From Rhizopus sp. PT2906 (Eukaryota; Mucoromycota; Mucoromycetes; Mucorales; Rhizopodaceae): a stretch of 64,000 bases of DNA. Made by a program: the position numbers and the translations under genes. Below are positions 11,256 through 22,763 of this stretch, piece after piece. Where the stretch lies: positions 1 through 64,000 of the forward strand of contig JAMYHX010000006.1 in assembly GCA_025529335.1 (NCBI GenBank). Reading direction: 5' to 3'. Numbering within the stretch: the first letter of the stretch is position 1; each line of letters opens with the position of its first letter. The notes below the pieces were generated by a model. It was not told the origin of the DNA. It made no database searches and saw only the letters and a list, made by a program, of their open reading frames with translations.

Positions 11256-12646
11256 CTATATAACAAATCTAAATGTCTTGAATATTTAAGTCTACAGTCA
11301 GACAAGATTGATTTTGAATAAATGTTATAATCTTTGCATTAAAGCATTCATGATCCAATGTTATCAGTAAAGTTGCATTGAGACAAGTAGAGGACCAGTT
11401 AATACAGTAAGATATGATTGAAGCCTCACAATGATATAACAATAGAACGAAAATAGAAATTTACCGCTTATTGCATTAAAAGTTTAAATAATAAACGCTC
11501 TCCTGCTTGTGCCTAGGCTTCTGATCTCAAATCAACAATTGGTCAGGTACAAATCCAAGTGCCGTCTAAAAGAAGGACTCTAAGAAGTCATCTCTGATCA
11601 AAGAATGATATTTTATAAATAGCAAAACCCCGTGTTTCTTATATACACGCGAAAACGCTATGAACACTGTAATGATTGGCGAATAATTAGTTTAACTCGG
11701 AAACATAAGGATACAAACAGATGGAATGAGTCTCTGTAATCTTTTTATTAACAAAGCAAGAAATGTGTGGGAAAAAAGGGAAATTGACCTTTAAATAAAA
11801 GAATAAATGTTGTCAACGTACATATTGTGAATTGTCATCAACTACTACAGACTGCAGATGCTATGAATCAGTGCTATTGGCTTATCACGAGGCGTTATGT
11901 TCATATTTAAGATGACTTTGGCTTATGTACGAAATATATTGTTAATTTGACAATAAGGGGTGTATAATCTTGTTTGATATAAACGTAGAAACACGACAAA
12001 CATCCCACTCAAGACTGGATCTGCCTGGGTGAAACTTATCTCAATCCAAATTCAATTTATAGAAAATGAATCATGTCGAGTTTATGGAGTTTAGTCTTAA
12101 ATATGAAGCCAGCATCCTTAATTATGACTTTTAAGCTTTTAATTTTATAGTGCCCTTTTTATAATGGAAGCAAAAACAACGTACAGCTTGTTTCATTATA
12201 TTTACAAGACTAAATTCAGCAAGCTGGGATGTGTGTTTGATACTTTCTTAAAAAGTGATGTATGCTGTAGTGCGCCTCATATTGATCAATTGTATACTCG
12301 ATAATGTGACGTAAAGAGAAACAGTTCTAATGCTTATTAATAAGGCATCATCTAGTATAGAAAGTACGATTTGAAAAGTAAAAATAATTTAACAGTAAGC
12401 AAGATAGACTACCCCTGTTGCCTAGTTTACTTTTTATATGACCAATAAGCATCCGTGCACAATGTCTGATATATGTCAATTGATTCAATGTCGCTCAGTA
12501 TCTCAGAGATGGATTCAACAAGCTTCTCTTTATCTTTATTCCAAAAGCTCAACAGTTTTCCTGCGGACTTGTTTTGGTTGATAAAAATTTTGCCTGGTTG
12601 TCTTTTTTGTTGCTTTCATTTTTTTCTCTTAAGCGCGTATTTAACA
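11256..12646. other. Intergenic DNA upstream of RAE1, no gene seen
   Basis: About 1.4 kb of AT-rich DNA with many stops in all frames. The last 200 bp must contain the RAE1 promoter. No repeat array, RNA gene or intact ORF is visible. Confidence 0.45.
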
Positions 12647-13943
12647 ATGATGGATAATAAAGATTTTGAGGTAATTACAAACCACTTCAATAAAGCATGT
12701 TACTTATACTCCCTTTTAGGTTGCAAATCCTCCAACTGACGGCATCTCTGGAATAGATTTTTCTACACAAGCTGATTATTTAGCTGTTTCCTCATGGGAT
12801 AATCAAGTAATTTAAACTCTCTACAGCTCGATACTTTTTCTCATACAAAACTCGTAGGTTCGTATTTATGAAGTTCAAGCATCAGGAAATACAGTTCCCA
12901 AGACTTCTTATGCACATGAAGGACCTGCATTATGCGTTACGTGGAGTAAAGTAAATATCTGAGAGCGCATGTTCAGTCTATTCGCATCTTAATATTTTTT
13001 TATTGTTCAGGACGGTACAAAAGTAGTATCTGGTGGAGCAGACAAAGCAGGAAGAATGTTTGATATTACGACCGGTCAGTCAACACAAGTGGCACAGCAT
13101 GACGATACCATCAAATCCGTGAAATTTTTAGATCAAGGCAATGTACTTGCAACAGGCAGTTGGGATAAGACAATCAGATACTGGGACTTGCGTTCACCTA
13201 CACCTATCGGAACCGTTCAGCTTCCCGAGCGCTTATACAGTATGGACGCTAGAGGGCCATTAATGGTTGCAGCAACCGCAGAAAAGCATGTTTGTTTATT
13301 TGATCTGAATAATCCTACTGTTATTTTCAAAGTAAGACTTTTTAACAAAAAAAAAAGTGCTTTATTAACAGTGATCATAGCAAATAACCTCACCATTAAA
13401 ATGGCAAACTCGTGTTGTTTCCTGCTTTGCTGACAGTAAAGGTTTCGCAATTGGTTCGATTGAAGGAAGAGTTGGTATTCAATATGTTGACGAAAAGGAA
13501 GCTTCGTAAGTACTTTTAAACATGAATGGGCCTGGTAACTTATGTTTCATGTAGCAAGAACTTTTCATTCAAATGCCATCGAGATGATTCCAAGAATATA
13601 TATGCAGTACACGATATCAACTTTCATCCTATTCACGGTACTTTCTCCACTGCTGGTGCTGATGGAACATTCAGTTTCTGGGATAAGGACTCTAAGCAGC
13701 GTTTGAAGCCATTCCCTAAAGTCAATGGTCAAATAACAAGCACGGCATTCAACCGCAATGGTAGTATCTTTGCATACGCTGTTTCCTATGATTGGTCAAA
13801 GGTAGAGTGTAAAGAATCTTCTAAACAGTACTAACACATCAACTTAGGGTTACAAGCAAGCCCTTCCTACACTCACTCCAAAGATCTATTTGCATGCCGT
13901 AAGAGACGAAGAGATCAAGCCTCGTACCCCAAAGAAGCGTTAA
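12647..13943 (+). CDS. RAE1: mRNA export factor RAE1/GLE2 (WD40)
   Basis: Nuclear pore-associated seven-bladed WD40 protein that docks mRNA export and NUP98-type nucleoporins. Seven exons join in phase: 12647-12670, 12720-12806, 12858-12950, 13011-13331, 13381-13505, 13555-13801 and 13848-13943, giving 330 residues (human RAE1 is 368; the N-terminal extension is short here). Diagnostic stretches are GISGIDFSTQADYLAVSSWD, GGADKAGRMFDI, TGSWDKTIRYWDLR, the RAE1-specific RLYSMDARGPLMV, SPLKWQTRVVSCF, GIQYVDEKEAS, NIYAVHDINFHP, FSTAGADGTFSFWDKD and the C-terminal IYLHAVRDEEIKPRTPKKR. The start could be either of two adjacent ATGs at 12647 and 12650. The first coding exon is only 24 nt. Confidence 0.95.
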
Positions 13944-14600
13944 TTCATCCATATCCCATTCATCCATATACATTTATTATCGAGATTTACACAATACAAA
14001 ATCTATATAAAACTATGATCGTTTTAAATGAACTATTTTTAATGAGCTCTCTGATGCAAAGATTTACACAGGGTATGCCACTGGACCCGTTTTTTTTTAT
14101 TGTTCCGCCTAATCCACATAACTGTTTTATTTCTGGCTTACTAATCCAGGGACATGAATACACCCTCCCTCATTACTGATCTACGGGAGATGTCTTGATA
14201 TGTGCCGCAGCAGGGAGGAGAACGCTGACAAAGCGTGGTTGATACTTGTTGCTGGTATTCAATAAGTATGCACAATCTAAACAAGACCCTCACATTTTCT
14301 CTTTTACTTTTGTAGCCATAAGCTGCTCATGCTTATATTCACTCTAAAACTCTTTTATTGCTCCATTCTTTTCATTTGATTTGAACAATACGCGGTTTTG
14401 GAACGTCTTTTAGCATCATATAATTCAAATTCCGGTTATATCCTAAAGCAAGGGAAAGCGCGGGACTGACGGGAGAATCTCCGTTTACTCATTTCCTTAT
14501 ACGGTGTGTGACATCGTATGGATAATATTTATAAGCAGAAAGTGATATAAGAGAGTTTTTTTTTTTTCTTTAATTTTCTATACACACACACAATTACATA
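13944..14600. promoter_or_regulatory. Promoter region of the Gfo/Idh/MocA gene
   Basis: A 657-bp spacer between two plus-strand genes. A TATA-like TTTATAAG lies at 14528-14535, about 66 bp before the start codon at 14601, followed by a T10 tract and a CA repeat just upstream of the ATG. No other gene is visible. Confidence 0.4.
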
Positions 14601-15777
14601 ATGACTGATAACACTCAAAAGAAGATCAACGTTGGTGTTGTAGGCTTTGGTAAGAATGCATGTTGAGTTGTAGTACAGGACTAACGATGCATGAAAAGGT
14701 ATGTCTGCTCGCGTTTTTCATTGTCCTTTGATTGTTTCTTCACCTTACTTGCACTTGGCTGCAGTGGTTGAAAGAAAGAGTGACAAGTCCAAGGATGTGT
14801 ATCCATGGATCAGCGTGTTCAAAAATACCGATGACTTGTTTGCATCTTCCGAGGTTGATCTTGTTGTCATCACTACACCCAATGGTTCTCATTATCCATT
14901 AGCTCTTCAGGCCCTCAAGAGTGGAAAACATGGTAAGTGAAAGATGTTGCTACATGATGTTACGAAATAACACTTTTTGATAGTGGTTGTTGAAAAGCCA
15001 TTTACGATTACATCTCAAGAAGCAGAGGAGCTTTGTCAAGTGGCTAAAGAGACAGGGCTTATCTGTAGTGTCTACCAAAACCGTCGATGGGACGGTGACT
15101 TCTTGACGGTCAAGAAGTTGATCAATGCTGGTCATCTTGGTCGTCTCGTTGAATTTGAATCCCACTTTGATCGTTTCCGTAATTTTGTCAAGGCTGGCTG
15201 GAGAGAACAATCCGATGCTCCTGGTTCAGGCATGCTCTACGACCTGGGTGCACATTTAATTGATCAAGCCCTTTCATTATTTGGTATGCCAAAGACTGTT
15301 TATGCCACCGTCAGCAATCAAAGACAGTTAAAGGAAACCGATGTTGCTGATGATTTCACCATCATCTTGGGATATGAAAACTCTTTCAAGGTCATTCTTC
15401 GTTCAAGCATGCTCGCTCGTCATACACCCGTTTTACGATTCAATCTTCGTGGTATGAACGGTGGATTCAGAAAGGAATACTTGGATGTTCAAGAAGATCA
15501 ACTCAAGGCTGGTCTAGTCCCTTCAGATACAGAATACGGTATTGAATCTAGTGATCGCTACGGTTATATCAATGCCGATATTGGCGATGTTCATATTGTC
15601 GGCAAGGTCGACACGGAAAAGGGTGATTATTTGGCTTACTATAATAACGTGGGCGAGTCCATCTTGAGATCTGATCCTAGTCTATTGGCTGTTAAGCCTG
15701 AAGATGGCGCCAATTGTATTCGTATTATTGAATTAGCCCAGAAGAGCAGTGACGAAGGAAGAGTGATTGTATTATAA
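14601..15777 (+). CDS. Gfo/Idh/MocA-family NAD(P)-dependent oxidoreductase (YdgJ-like)
   Basis: Three exons (14601-14649, 14699-14932, 14984-15777) give 358 residues in phase. The N-terminal Rossmann fold begins INVGVVGFGMSARVFH; the GxGxx loop is completed across the first intron. VDLVVITTPNGSHYPLALQA leads to the family's catalytic-site motif VVVEKPFTIT with the conserved Glu-Lys-Pro. The C-terminal domain carries WREQSDAPGSGMLYDLGAHL, which strongly resembles the E. coli YdgJ subgroup, including the His that pairs with the EKP lysine. It probably oxidises or reduces a sugar or cyclitol; the substrate cannot be read from sequence. No signal peptide, so cytosolic. It is convergent with the 162-residue orphan (72-bp gap). 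Confidence 0.92.
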
Positions 15778-15849
15778 AGCGTTCTGTTTATTGTGTAATA
15801 AAAAAAACCATTAGACAAAAGATTGTGTGTATAAATGTGTATGCTTTTC

Positions 15850-16397
15850 TCATATTGCAGCTTGTGCGGAAGATAGAGGATATGCAAAGGTAGCAAAATC
15901 GTCTTGCTTTGCTGTTGATAGTAATGATGACAGTCTGTCAAAGGGAATACAAGCCCATTTACGTTGTCTTTTCACCTTGTTTTGGGATGATTTATGTGAT
16001 CTAAAGGGCCAACTAAATTTGAATAAATGCTTGGCTGTTGTCTGATGCTTTTCGGTAACTATGACTTTTTCCGATTCAAGTATGGTTGGATCGCTCTGAA
16101 TGGAGAAAGAGGATGCTATCCTCTGTTGTTCCTTTAATAACCTTTCCTGTTCTATGATGGGTTGCTGTTCCTTTACAAACAGTTGTGTATTCTCTTTTCT
16201 AAACTCTTTATAAGGAGGAAACTACGAGATAACAAAAGGTAAGACGCTTTAATTAAAAAGAAACAAGGATGCAGAATTACTTGTTGATTAAACAATGTCA
16301 AATTTTGTTCGGTCAAGGCAAGACATACAACAGTTTCTTCAACATCTGATTTATTAAAGTGCAAACTAACAGGAGAGGAATGACTATGAGGAAACAT
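15850..16397 (-). CDS. Uncharacterised 162-residue basic protein
   Basis: Two exons, 16397-16281 and 16221-15850, join in phase to 162 residues. I do not recognise a family. It starts with a serine/histidine-rich segment, then a short strand-like VEETVVCLALTEQNL. The middle is a Glu/Gln-rich helix (KEQQPIIEQERLLKEQQR), and the C-terminal third is basic (FSWPFRSHKSSQNKVKRQRK) followed by an Ala-rich end. The basic block could be a nuclear localisation signal. No membrane segment. It lies in the same orientation as the next two genes upstream on the minus strand. Support is moderate: an intron with good GTAATT/TCGTAG signals and open phase. Confidence 0.55.
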
Positions 16398-16504
16398 AAA
16401 GTAATGAAAAAAAAAACAAAGAAAAAAAAAAAGAGGAAAAAGAAAGGGGATCAGGAAAAGGGGAAAATGATTTTGTAAGATTAGGCGGAGTTTTCAGATT
16501 GTTT

Positions 16505-17410
16505 TCATGCAGAATATACCACTTCCATGTCAATAAAGCCAGCATTGCGTGCTTCTTCTTGCATTTGTTTTTTCTTTTTCAGTTTCCTTTCTCTCGCCTC
16601 TTGTTCTCTCTTGAGTGTATAGTTGGATAGTAGATAAGCTAGTGCACCAATGGTTAAACCAGCAGCACCGACGCCAGCTTAAAAAATGATGATGAATTAT
16701 ATAATACATGAGAACACATTATTTCTTACCAAGTCCCTTCCAGATCGTCTCTAATCGTACAGATTCCAAACCCATCTTGACTTCACTTAGTTTTATAGTC
16801 AGTTTATTATTCAACTCTTGAATCTTGATATCAATCTCTTGTTGTTCCATTCTTACTTCATTCTTCTTGTTATTCAATTCCAACGTAATATCGTTCTTCA
16901 TAAGCTCAACATTTTCATTCAGTCTCTGTGCTAATGTCTCTACCTCACGTCTTAAAAGGTCGTTGTCGGTCCTTAATGCTTGTACATCCTGTTGCTTCAT
17001 CATCTGTATCTCTGTCTTTAACTCAGACAATCCCGCTTTTATTAAATACAAATCCTTTTTGGGGATAAGTCAAGAGAATAATAATAATAAACGGGGGAGA
17101 CCTACGTTATCAAAAGTAGACTGAGGTAAAAGACTCTGCTCTGTTAATGCTACACTAAAAAATACTGTAAGCATTTCATATTAATTGCTTTTTTTTTTAT
17201 TTTATTTTTTTACGTTTCTCGAAGCTTGAATTTTATACCTTTCATCAAGGCAACTGCTTGTGATCGAGTTAATCCTTGTTTTTCCAAGTGTAAAACTGTA
17301 TTATAAGTGTCAAAGTGGTGCTGTACTTGATTATTTGCTAGTACTATGGCCTGTTTATATGTCGATGTATGGCGTCTAGTATGAAGCAAAACAAGCCTTT
17401 GGTGCAACAT
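16505..17410 (-). CDS. FMP32: DUF1640/MCUR1-FMP32 family mitochondrial coiled-coil membrane protein
   Basis: Four exons read on the minus strand: 17410 to about 17217, a short exon near 17152-17105, about 17051-16730, and about 16680-16505. The N-terminus LHQRLVLLHTRRHTSTYKQA is Arg/Ser/Thr-rich without acidic residues, typical of a mitochondrial presequence. LEKQGLTRSQAVALMKGI is the conserved head motif of this family. A long heptad coiled coil follows (LRTDNDLLRREVETLAQRLN onward), and then one transmembrane helix AGVGAAGLTIGALAYLLSNY and a short charged tail. The family includes yeast Fmp32 and animal MCUR1/CCDC90B, inner-membrane proteins linked to respiratory assembly or calcium uptake regulation. 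I infer the same location. The start is 50 bp downstream of the GTR1 stop on the same strand. Confidence 0.82.
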
Positions 17411-17459
17411 GTGGATATAAGGAAAAAAGGGAAAAAAAAAAATAACAAATAATACTGTT

Positions 17460-18664
17460 TTATTTTGTTGCTTCAATCTTTTCAAAATGCTTTTTTGCTG
17501 CTGCAATATTTAACAACGTAGCTGCTGATTCTATTATTGATATGAGTACATAAATATAAGATCATTCTCCTTTTTGCTTACGTATATTGGGATCAGACAT
17601 AACAATCATCACATAAGTATTATTTGTCAATACATCGATAAACGCAGTAAAGCTGCTTCCTCTAATTTCCATACTTTTAAACCTGGTTTGTGATCGACTA
17701 CAGCCTAGGTTGAACTGTTTGATGATATTACTTATTTTTTCAAATCTATGATGATCTTGATGAATGATCGTTGCTGCTGTTGCAATCACTAAAAATGTTG
17801 TTCTCTCAAATAACACAACTTCATCTGCATCACATATACGACAAAAGTTGTTCAAATGAGATTCAAGTATTCTGATATTAGGAATCAAGCAGTGCACAAT
17901 CTTGGACCATGCCTATAATAATGATCAGTTGGATGATATTTTTGTTATTTCACTATCTTACGGCATAAAGGGTTTCATCCCAAATAGATGTACGAAAGGC
18001 CTGAATACTTAATGGCTCTGATCTCTTTTGAAGTTCTGTCACTCGTTGTTCAAATATCTACACAATAGCGATGAGTTATATTGTTTTTTAAGTAATAAGT
18101 ATTTTACTTGATCTCTTTGATGCTCTGGCACAAGATCCATTTTGTGTATTAAACAGAATATACGTGCTTCTTTTGAGTTGGCAAGAATAGCTTCTAAGCA
18201 TGATTGATAATAGTGAAGATCCTTTTCCCAATCTCTGCTCTCAACGTCAAATACATATATAAGCACTTCTACATTTTTGAATATTCTGTCTCTTTGTGAA
18301 GCAAAGTAATTTTCCATAAAGGCTTCTTGTCTAATAAAGTATTAAAGTCAAGCTTTTCTTTTTTGTTGTTGTTGTTGTTTACCCTCCACAATCCCAAAGG
18401 TTTAATACTAAATTACCAAGGAATTTGACATTGGAATGTTCAACATCGACTATATAGATTATATCTTTAATAAAAGCTATTTTATAATGTATTCATTTAC
18501 TTGTTGCGCCTAATCTTCGAGTATCTCGAGCTATATAGTTACTGAAAATGATAGACCGCATAGACGTCTTTCCTGAACCACTCTTCCCCATAAGTAGAAC
18601 CTACATGTGTGTTAAAAGTATTCTCTCGAGTCTTTAAAAACCTTACTTTCTCTTTCTTCTTCAT
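17460..18664 (-). CDS. GTR1: Rag GTPase GTR1/RagA
   Basis: Small GTPase of the vacuole/lysosome that signals amino-acid sufficiency to TORC1 as a heterodimer with a RagC/Gtr2 partner. Seven or so exons run from the ATG at 18664 to the TAA at 17462-17460. P-loop MGKSGSGKTSM, switch I ending DTRRLGATID, the WDCGGQ switch II motif, FMENYFASQRD, VEVLIYVFDVESRDWEKDLH, HKMD for guanine specificity, and RTSIWDETLY mark the G domain. The roadblock-type C-terminal domain has HRFEKISNIIKQFNL and TAFIDVLTNNTYVMIVMSDP, and the final short exon ends SAATLLNIAAAKKHFEKIEA. The closeness to human RagA is very high along the whole length. It is divergent from the USP25/28-like gene with a 384-bp shared promoter region. 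Confidence 0.95.
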
Positions 18665-19048
18665 ATTGAATAATTATTTTAAAAAAGTGAAAAAAAAAGA
18701 ACCTATTTTGCATATGTGACTTTACACTCCTAAATCAATGCCGCTCTCTTTCTTTAGACAACCAAAAAAAATCTTTACATAGGTTGACTAACCATGACAC
18801 ACGTATACTATGAAAAAAAAAAAAAAAACAAAACAATATATCATGTGATGGTATTTAACCTGTCATTCTTTGATGCTGTGCGATGCTTGAAATTATCAGT
18901 GTACTGTTTATGCATAATCAGCACAATCATATGCACGATTGATTCATTTACAAAAGAAGCGGAATGTCAAAAGAGGGTTGTCTTGGTTGCAGGAGAGTGT
19001 AACCATCAGTTGTTTTTTTTTCTTTTTTACTTTTTTACTTTATCAATA
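18665..19048. promoter_or_regulatory. Divergent promoter region, GTR1 / USP25-28 homologue
   Basis: A 384-bp spacer between two start codons. It contains A-rich (18816-18830) and T-rich (19014-19040) tracts and no ORF that looks coding. Confidence 0.45.
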
Positions 19049-22000
19049 ATGGAAGAGGAGGCTATTCGACAACTTGAGGACCTGGTACATATATAAATAT
19101 ATATAAAACGTATCAATTTAGAATACTTCTCACACTTTATACAAAGGGAGTAACTAGAGTACAGGCCAAAAAGGCTTTAGCTGTAAGACCTTTTATATAT
19201 ATACATTTCAATAATCTCCAATGTGTTTACCAATAGAGATACAATAATGATGTCGCTCGAGCTGCAGATTTTATATTTTCAGGAAACTTCATTAGTGACG
19301 ATGAAGAAGAACAAGATGTAAACCAGTTTATACAAATAATACACGCGATGCTTATTATACATACAGGAGCAAGATAGCGAAGCTTTAGCCATCAGTTTGA
19401 GCATACAAGAAGAAGAAGAAGAAGAGAGACAACTTGAAAAGACAAAGAGTACTGTTTCATGTAAGCGACACCTATTTAAAAAGTAACGTCCACTTATATC
19501 ATGTAGCTGACTACTCCAATTTGAGTGTCGTTCCATACAAAGAACCACAATGGACACCACAGACCGTGCCTAGTAATATAAAGCAGATAAGCAGTCATGC
19601 ATCTGTGACCTGGTGGAGTGATCCGTCAAGTCCACTGGATCGAGCGGCCAAGGACGATGTGTAAAGAAAAACGCTTTTCTTTTTGGATTACACATGTATT
19701 AAGTTTTTCTTATTCAGACCGATAGGTTTACGACCGCCTTCTTACAATTTTAGTTATGCACCTGTTATTCTACAGACACTGTTTCACATCACTGCCTTCC
19801 AACACGCTGTTCTCTCTTTCCGCCCTATACCTTCATCTTGGGGATCGACGTCCAACTATTGGAAGGGTCAAGGAGAGCCCATGCCGGGATATGTCACGAT
19901 CAAAAAGGCCGTTGAGCAGAGAAATGAGGACTTGACAAAAGATGAATCAGGATATAATGATATTAACGAAGGCGCGGTTCAGGAGGACATCTTGGAGGAA
20001 GAGGAAGAAGAAGAGAAAGGATGGGTAGAGGCTGAGGTAAAGTCATTACCAAAATGCTTACAGGTATTGGGTGAAATGCAAAAGTTGTTTGCGTTCTTGG
20101 GAAATACCAAGAGACAATATGGAAATGCATCGGATTATACAAAGGCATTAAACACGAGGTCCAACTGGGAAGAAGATGAAATACAATTTGAATGTAAATA
20201 TAAAAAAGGAGGATGATGAGATGGATTGTATTCATATATAAAAAAAAGCCTTTTTGGACATGATCATAGGAAATTTAGCAGACTGTGATCAGTACGTAGA
20301 TCCATCGACAGATAAACCATCATTTAAAAGGTAAAAAAAAAAAAAAAGCTTGGATTCTTCTTTTTATTGATAGCTTATGTATTTTATAAAAGCTTATTTT
20401 TGATGAAAGCAAAGACTGAATGTGGTCTAGACTATGATGAAGATGATCAGGTGTATTTTCTGATATCCTTTTTTATATATTTTATCCACACACTATTCAT
20501 CCTTTTATATTAATCCTTAACTCATAACCAATACACCCTTAGCCCAGAGAAAGGATCAAGTTCTTTTTACGAATGCCTTGATCCACTTGTGTATGAAAGT
20601 TATGCAAATGAACCTCGAGAAGAAGACGAGCCATTATACAAGTTTACCAGTTTTCTCTCCACGCCTCCCATCCTATTTATTGTGCTAGAAAATAGAAGTA
20701 AATCAAACTATGATTATCGTATAGACACCACTATCTATCTGGACAGGTATATGCATCATAATAAAGAATGGGCTCTGGAGGAATTCCGAAAAGTACACAA
20801 CTATCATGCAGATATCAGACAATCTCAAAAAGAAATTGATAAATTGGAAGGCAGTGTTCATTCGATCAGTAAACGGAATTTGCTGCATCATGCTATTGAT
20901 TACTTTAAGGAAAAGAAGACCATTGACCAAGATGTAGAGACCGTACAATACGTTTTAGAAAATATCAAGCAAAAGATGACTGAAAAGGCTGAACAGCTAG
21001 AATCACTTTTAAATGAAAAGAAGAAGCAAGTGTACTCTATATTCAATAGAGACGATATGAAAAAATGCCCCTATCATCTTCGTGCCACATTTCATCATGA
21101 TGGAAAGAACGGACATGGACATCATTGGGCGTACATATGGGTGGAAGCAAAAGAAAAGGAATTGCTTGAGGATATACCCGATGAAGGAAGCTGGTACAAA
21201 TTCTGTGATGCTCTGGTGACTCCTGCAACAGAGCAAGATATATTGGATGATCCATTTCCACCATTTGCTTTTGCCTATGTGGATGCATCTATTCCTACTT
21301 TTTCAAAAGATCAATTATCTGCCTGCACTCCTTCCGAACTCAAGGTATATAGAATGCTTTGTTGAGAAAAAAAAAAGACTGAGGAAATACTGTAGGAATT
21401 TGTCAAGTTTGATAATACTGAATTTGAGCACGAAATTGCATCCTATAACAATTCAAATAATGTATCCTATCCAATAGAAGATGATAGTTGGTTTACAGAG
21501 AAAACAGAAGAGTATCAAATAGAACAAGTAGCACCGGATGACCTGAACTCTGTGGGAACAGCTGTGGGTCAATCAAATACAGATGAACCAAACAGTATAC
21601 AGACTTTTACAGGTCAGGGGTTCAGCAAGTTAAAGGCTTTGACCAACCAAAGGATTGTAGAAGTATCAGCTTATCCATGCGATGACTTTAGACTATTGGC
21701 AAAGTAAGTTTTTTATTTTATTTTTATTTTTTTCTTGTTTGCTTAAAAGTATATTCATTTTTTATAAGTTTTGAGACCTTTTTGGCCAGAACACAGCATC
21801 ATTTGAACCTCGAGCATTTATACTTGTTATATTCTAATCAGGTATACTTGGTTATTTAAACCATGGACAAGTTCTTTAACAATGTATATAACAGAATGAT
21901 GATTTCAATAAGGATGATGTGAATGTAGAGGCTTCAAAAACGGATGAAGATTTGAAGTTTGCCTGGAAACACTATGAGCTTTACTTGTCAATAGGTCAAC

Positions 22001-22637
22001 TCGTAGTCAAGGCATTACATTTATTTATCAACAGAGACTATCAAGCTGCACTACAAGCTCTACTTGACACAAAGCGAGCCGAAGCATCTTGGAAGACTCA
22101 GTTTGTGCTAGATATGGATGCATATAATGCCTATTCAGGAATAAACACCATTTCATTTAATCCAGTGATTGAGACATACGGGAAGAAATGCTTGGAGGTA
22201 AAAAAGAAAAAGAAAAAAAAGAAGTTTTGACTTTTTAACTATTTTTATAGATTCTCAATAAAGCTGCATATGCAAAAGCCTCTAATGTGTCGTATAGAAG
22301 CAGAGGATTGGACGATGCTCTTCAATTAGCTCGACAAGCGCTTGCCATAATAGAACCAGAAGCAATAACAACCGATAGTACATATGGATCATTACGTGAA
22401 CTATGGTTAAGTTTTGGTGAACAAGAGGGAGTTCATCTAACTGAAGAACAAGAACATTTACTAAATACACTCGTGCTGACCTATCTCGAGGGTCAAAGTG
22501 GACAGGGTGTGAATGAGATGAGCAGACGTGAATCACCTGTATTAAGCACAGATAACAACAAAGAAGATGATGTGCCTTTATGGCAGCAATACAAAGATGC
22601 ACGCTTACAAGCAGATGCTCTGTTGAAAGGTTTATAA
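19049..22637 (+). CDS. USP25/USP28-type deubiquitinase homologue with catalytic Cys replaced (probable pseudoenzyme)
   Basis: Multi-exon gene whose domain order matches animal USP25/28. A UBA-like domain spans exons one to three (IRQLEDL, intron 19085-19146, GVTRVQAKKALA, intron, RYNNDVARAADFIFSG), then a UIM-like helix DSEALAISLSIQEEEE, then a USP fold. The Cys box reads PIGLRPPSYNFSYAPVILQT where active USPs have GNTC before the same hydrophobic helix, so the nucleophile position is Ser (or Phe) instead of Cys. The His box is kept: YHLRATFHHDGKNGHGHHWA, followed by a conserved aspartate region. Other USP28 landmarks are LQVLGEMQKLFAFLGNTKRQ, the IYLDRYMHHNKE strand before a long coiled-coil insertion, and a helical C-terminal region (YELYLSIGQLVVKALHLF). 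It may bind but not cut ubiquitin; that is inference. Exon borders around 20170-20560 are approximate. Confidence 0.8.
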
Positions 22638-22763
22638 TAAAACATGTAGAATAGGTCCCTCTTTTTTGTAATGTATTTTTGTAAGAAAAATAAACTTTTT
22701 TTTTCTATGATGCATAAATTTACAAAACATGGCAAGTTATATATGATGAACAGATGGGGTATA

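Noticed and set aside
3178..18664. Idea that kaptin and GTR1 form a regulated gene cluster
   Set aside because: They are 12 kb apart with unrelated genes between them and on opposite strands; proximity alone does not support a cluster.
19085..19146. Apparent frame break in the N-terminus of the USP25/28-like gene
   Set aside because: Using the acceptor at ACAAAG (19146) instead of TTTAG restores the phase and gives a good UBA domain (LEDLGVTRVQAKKALA).
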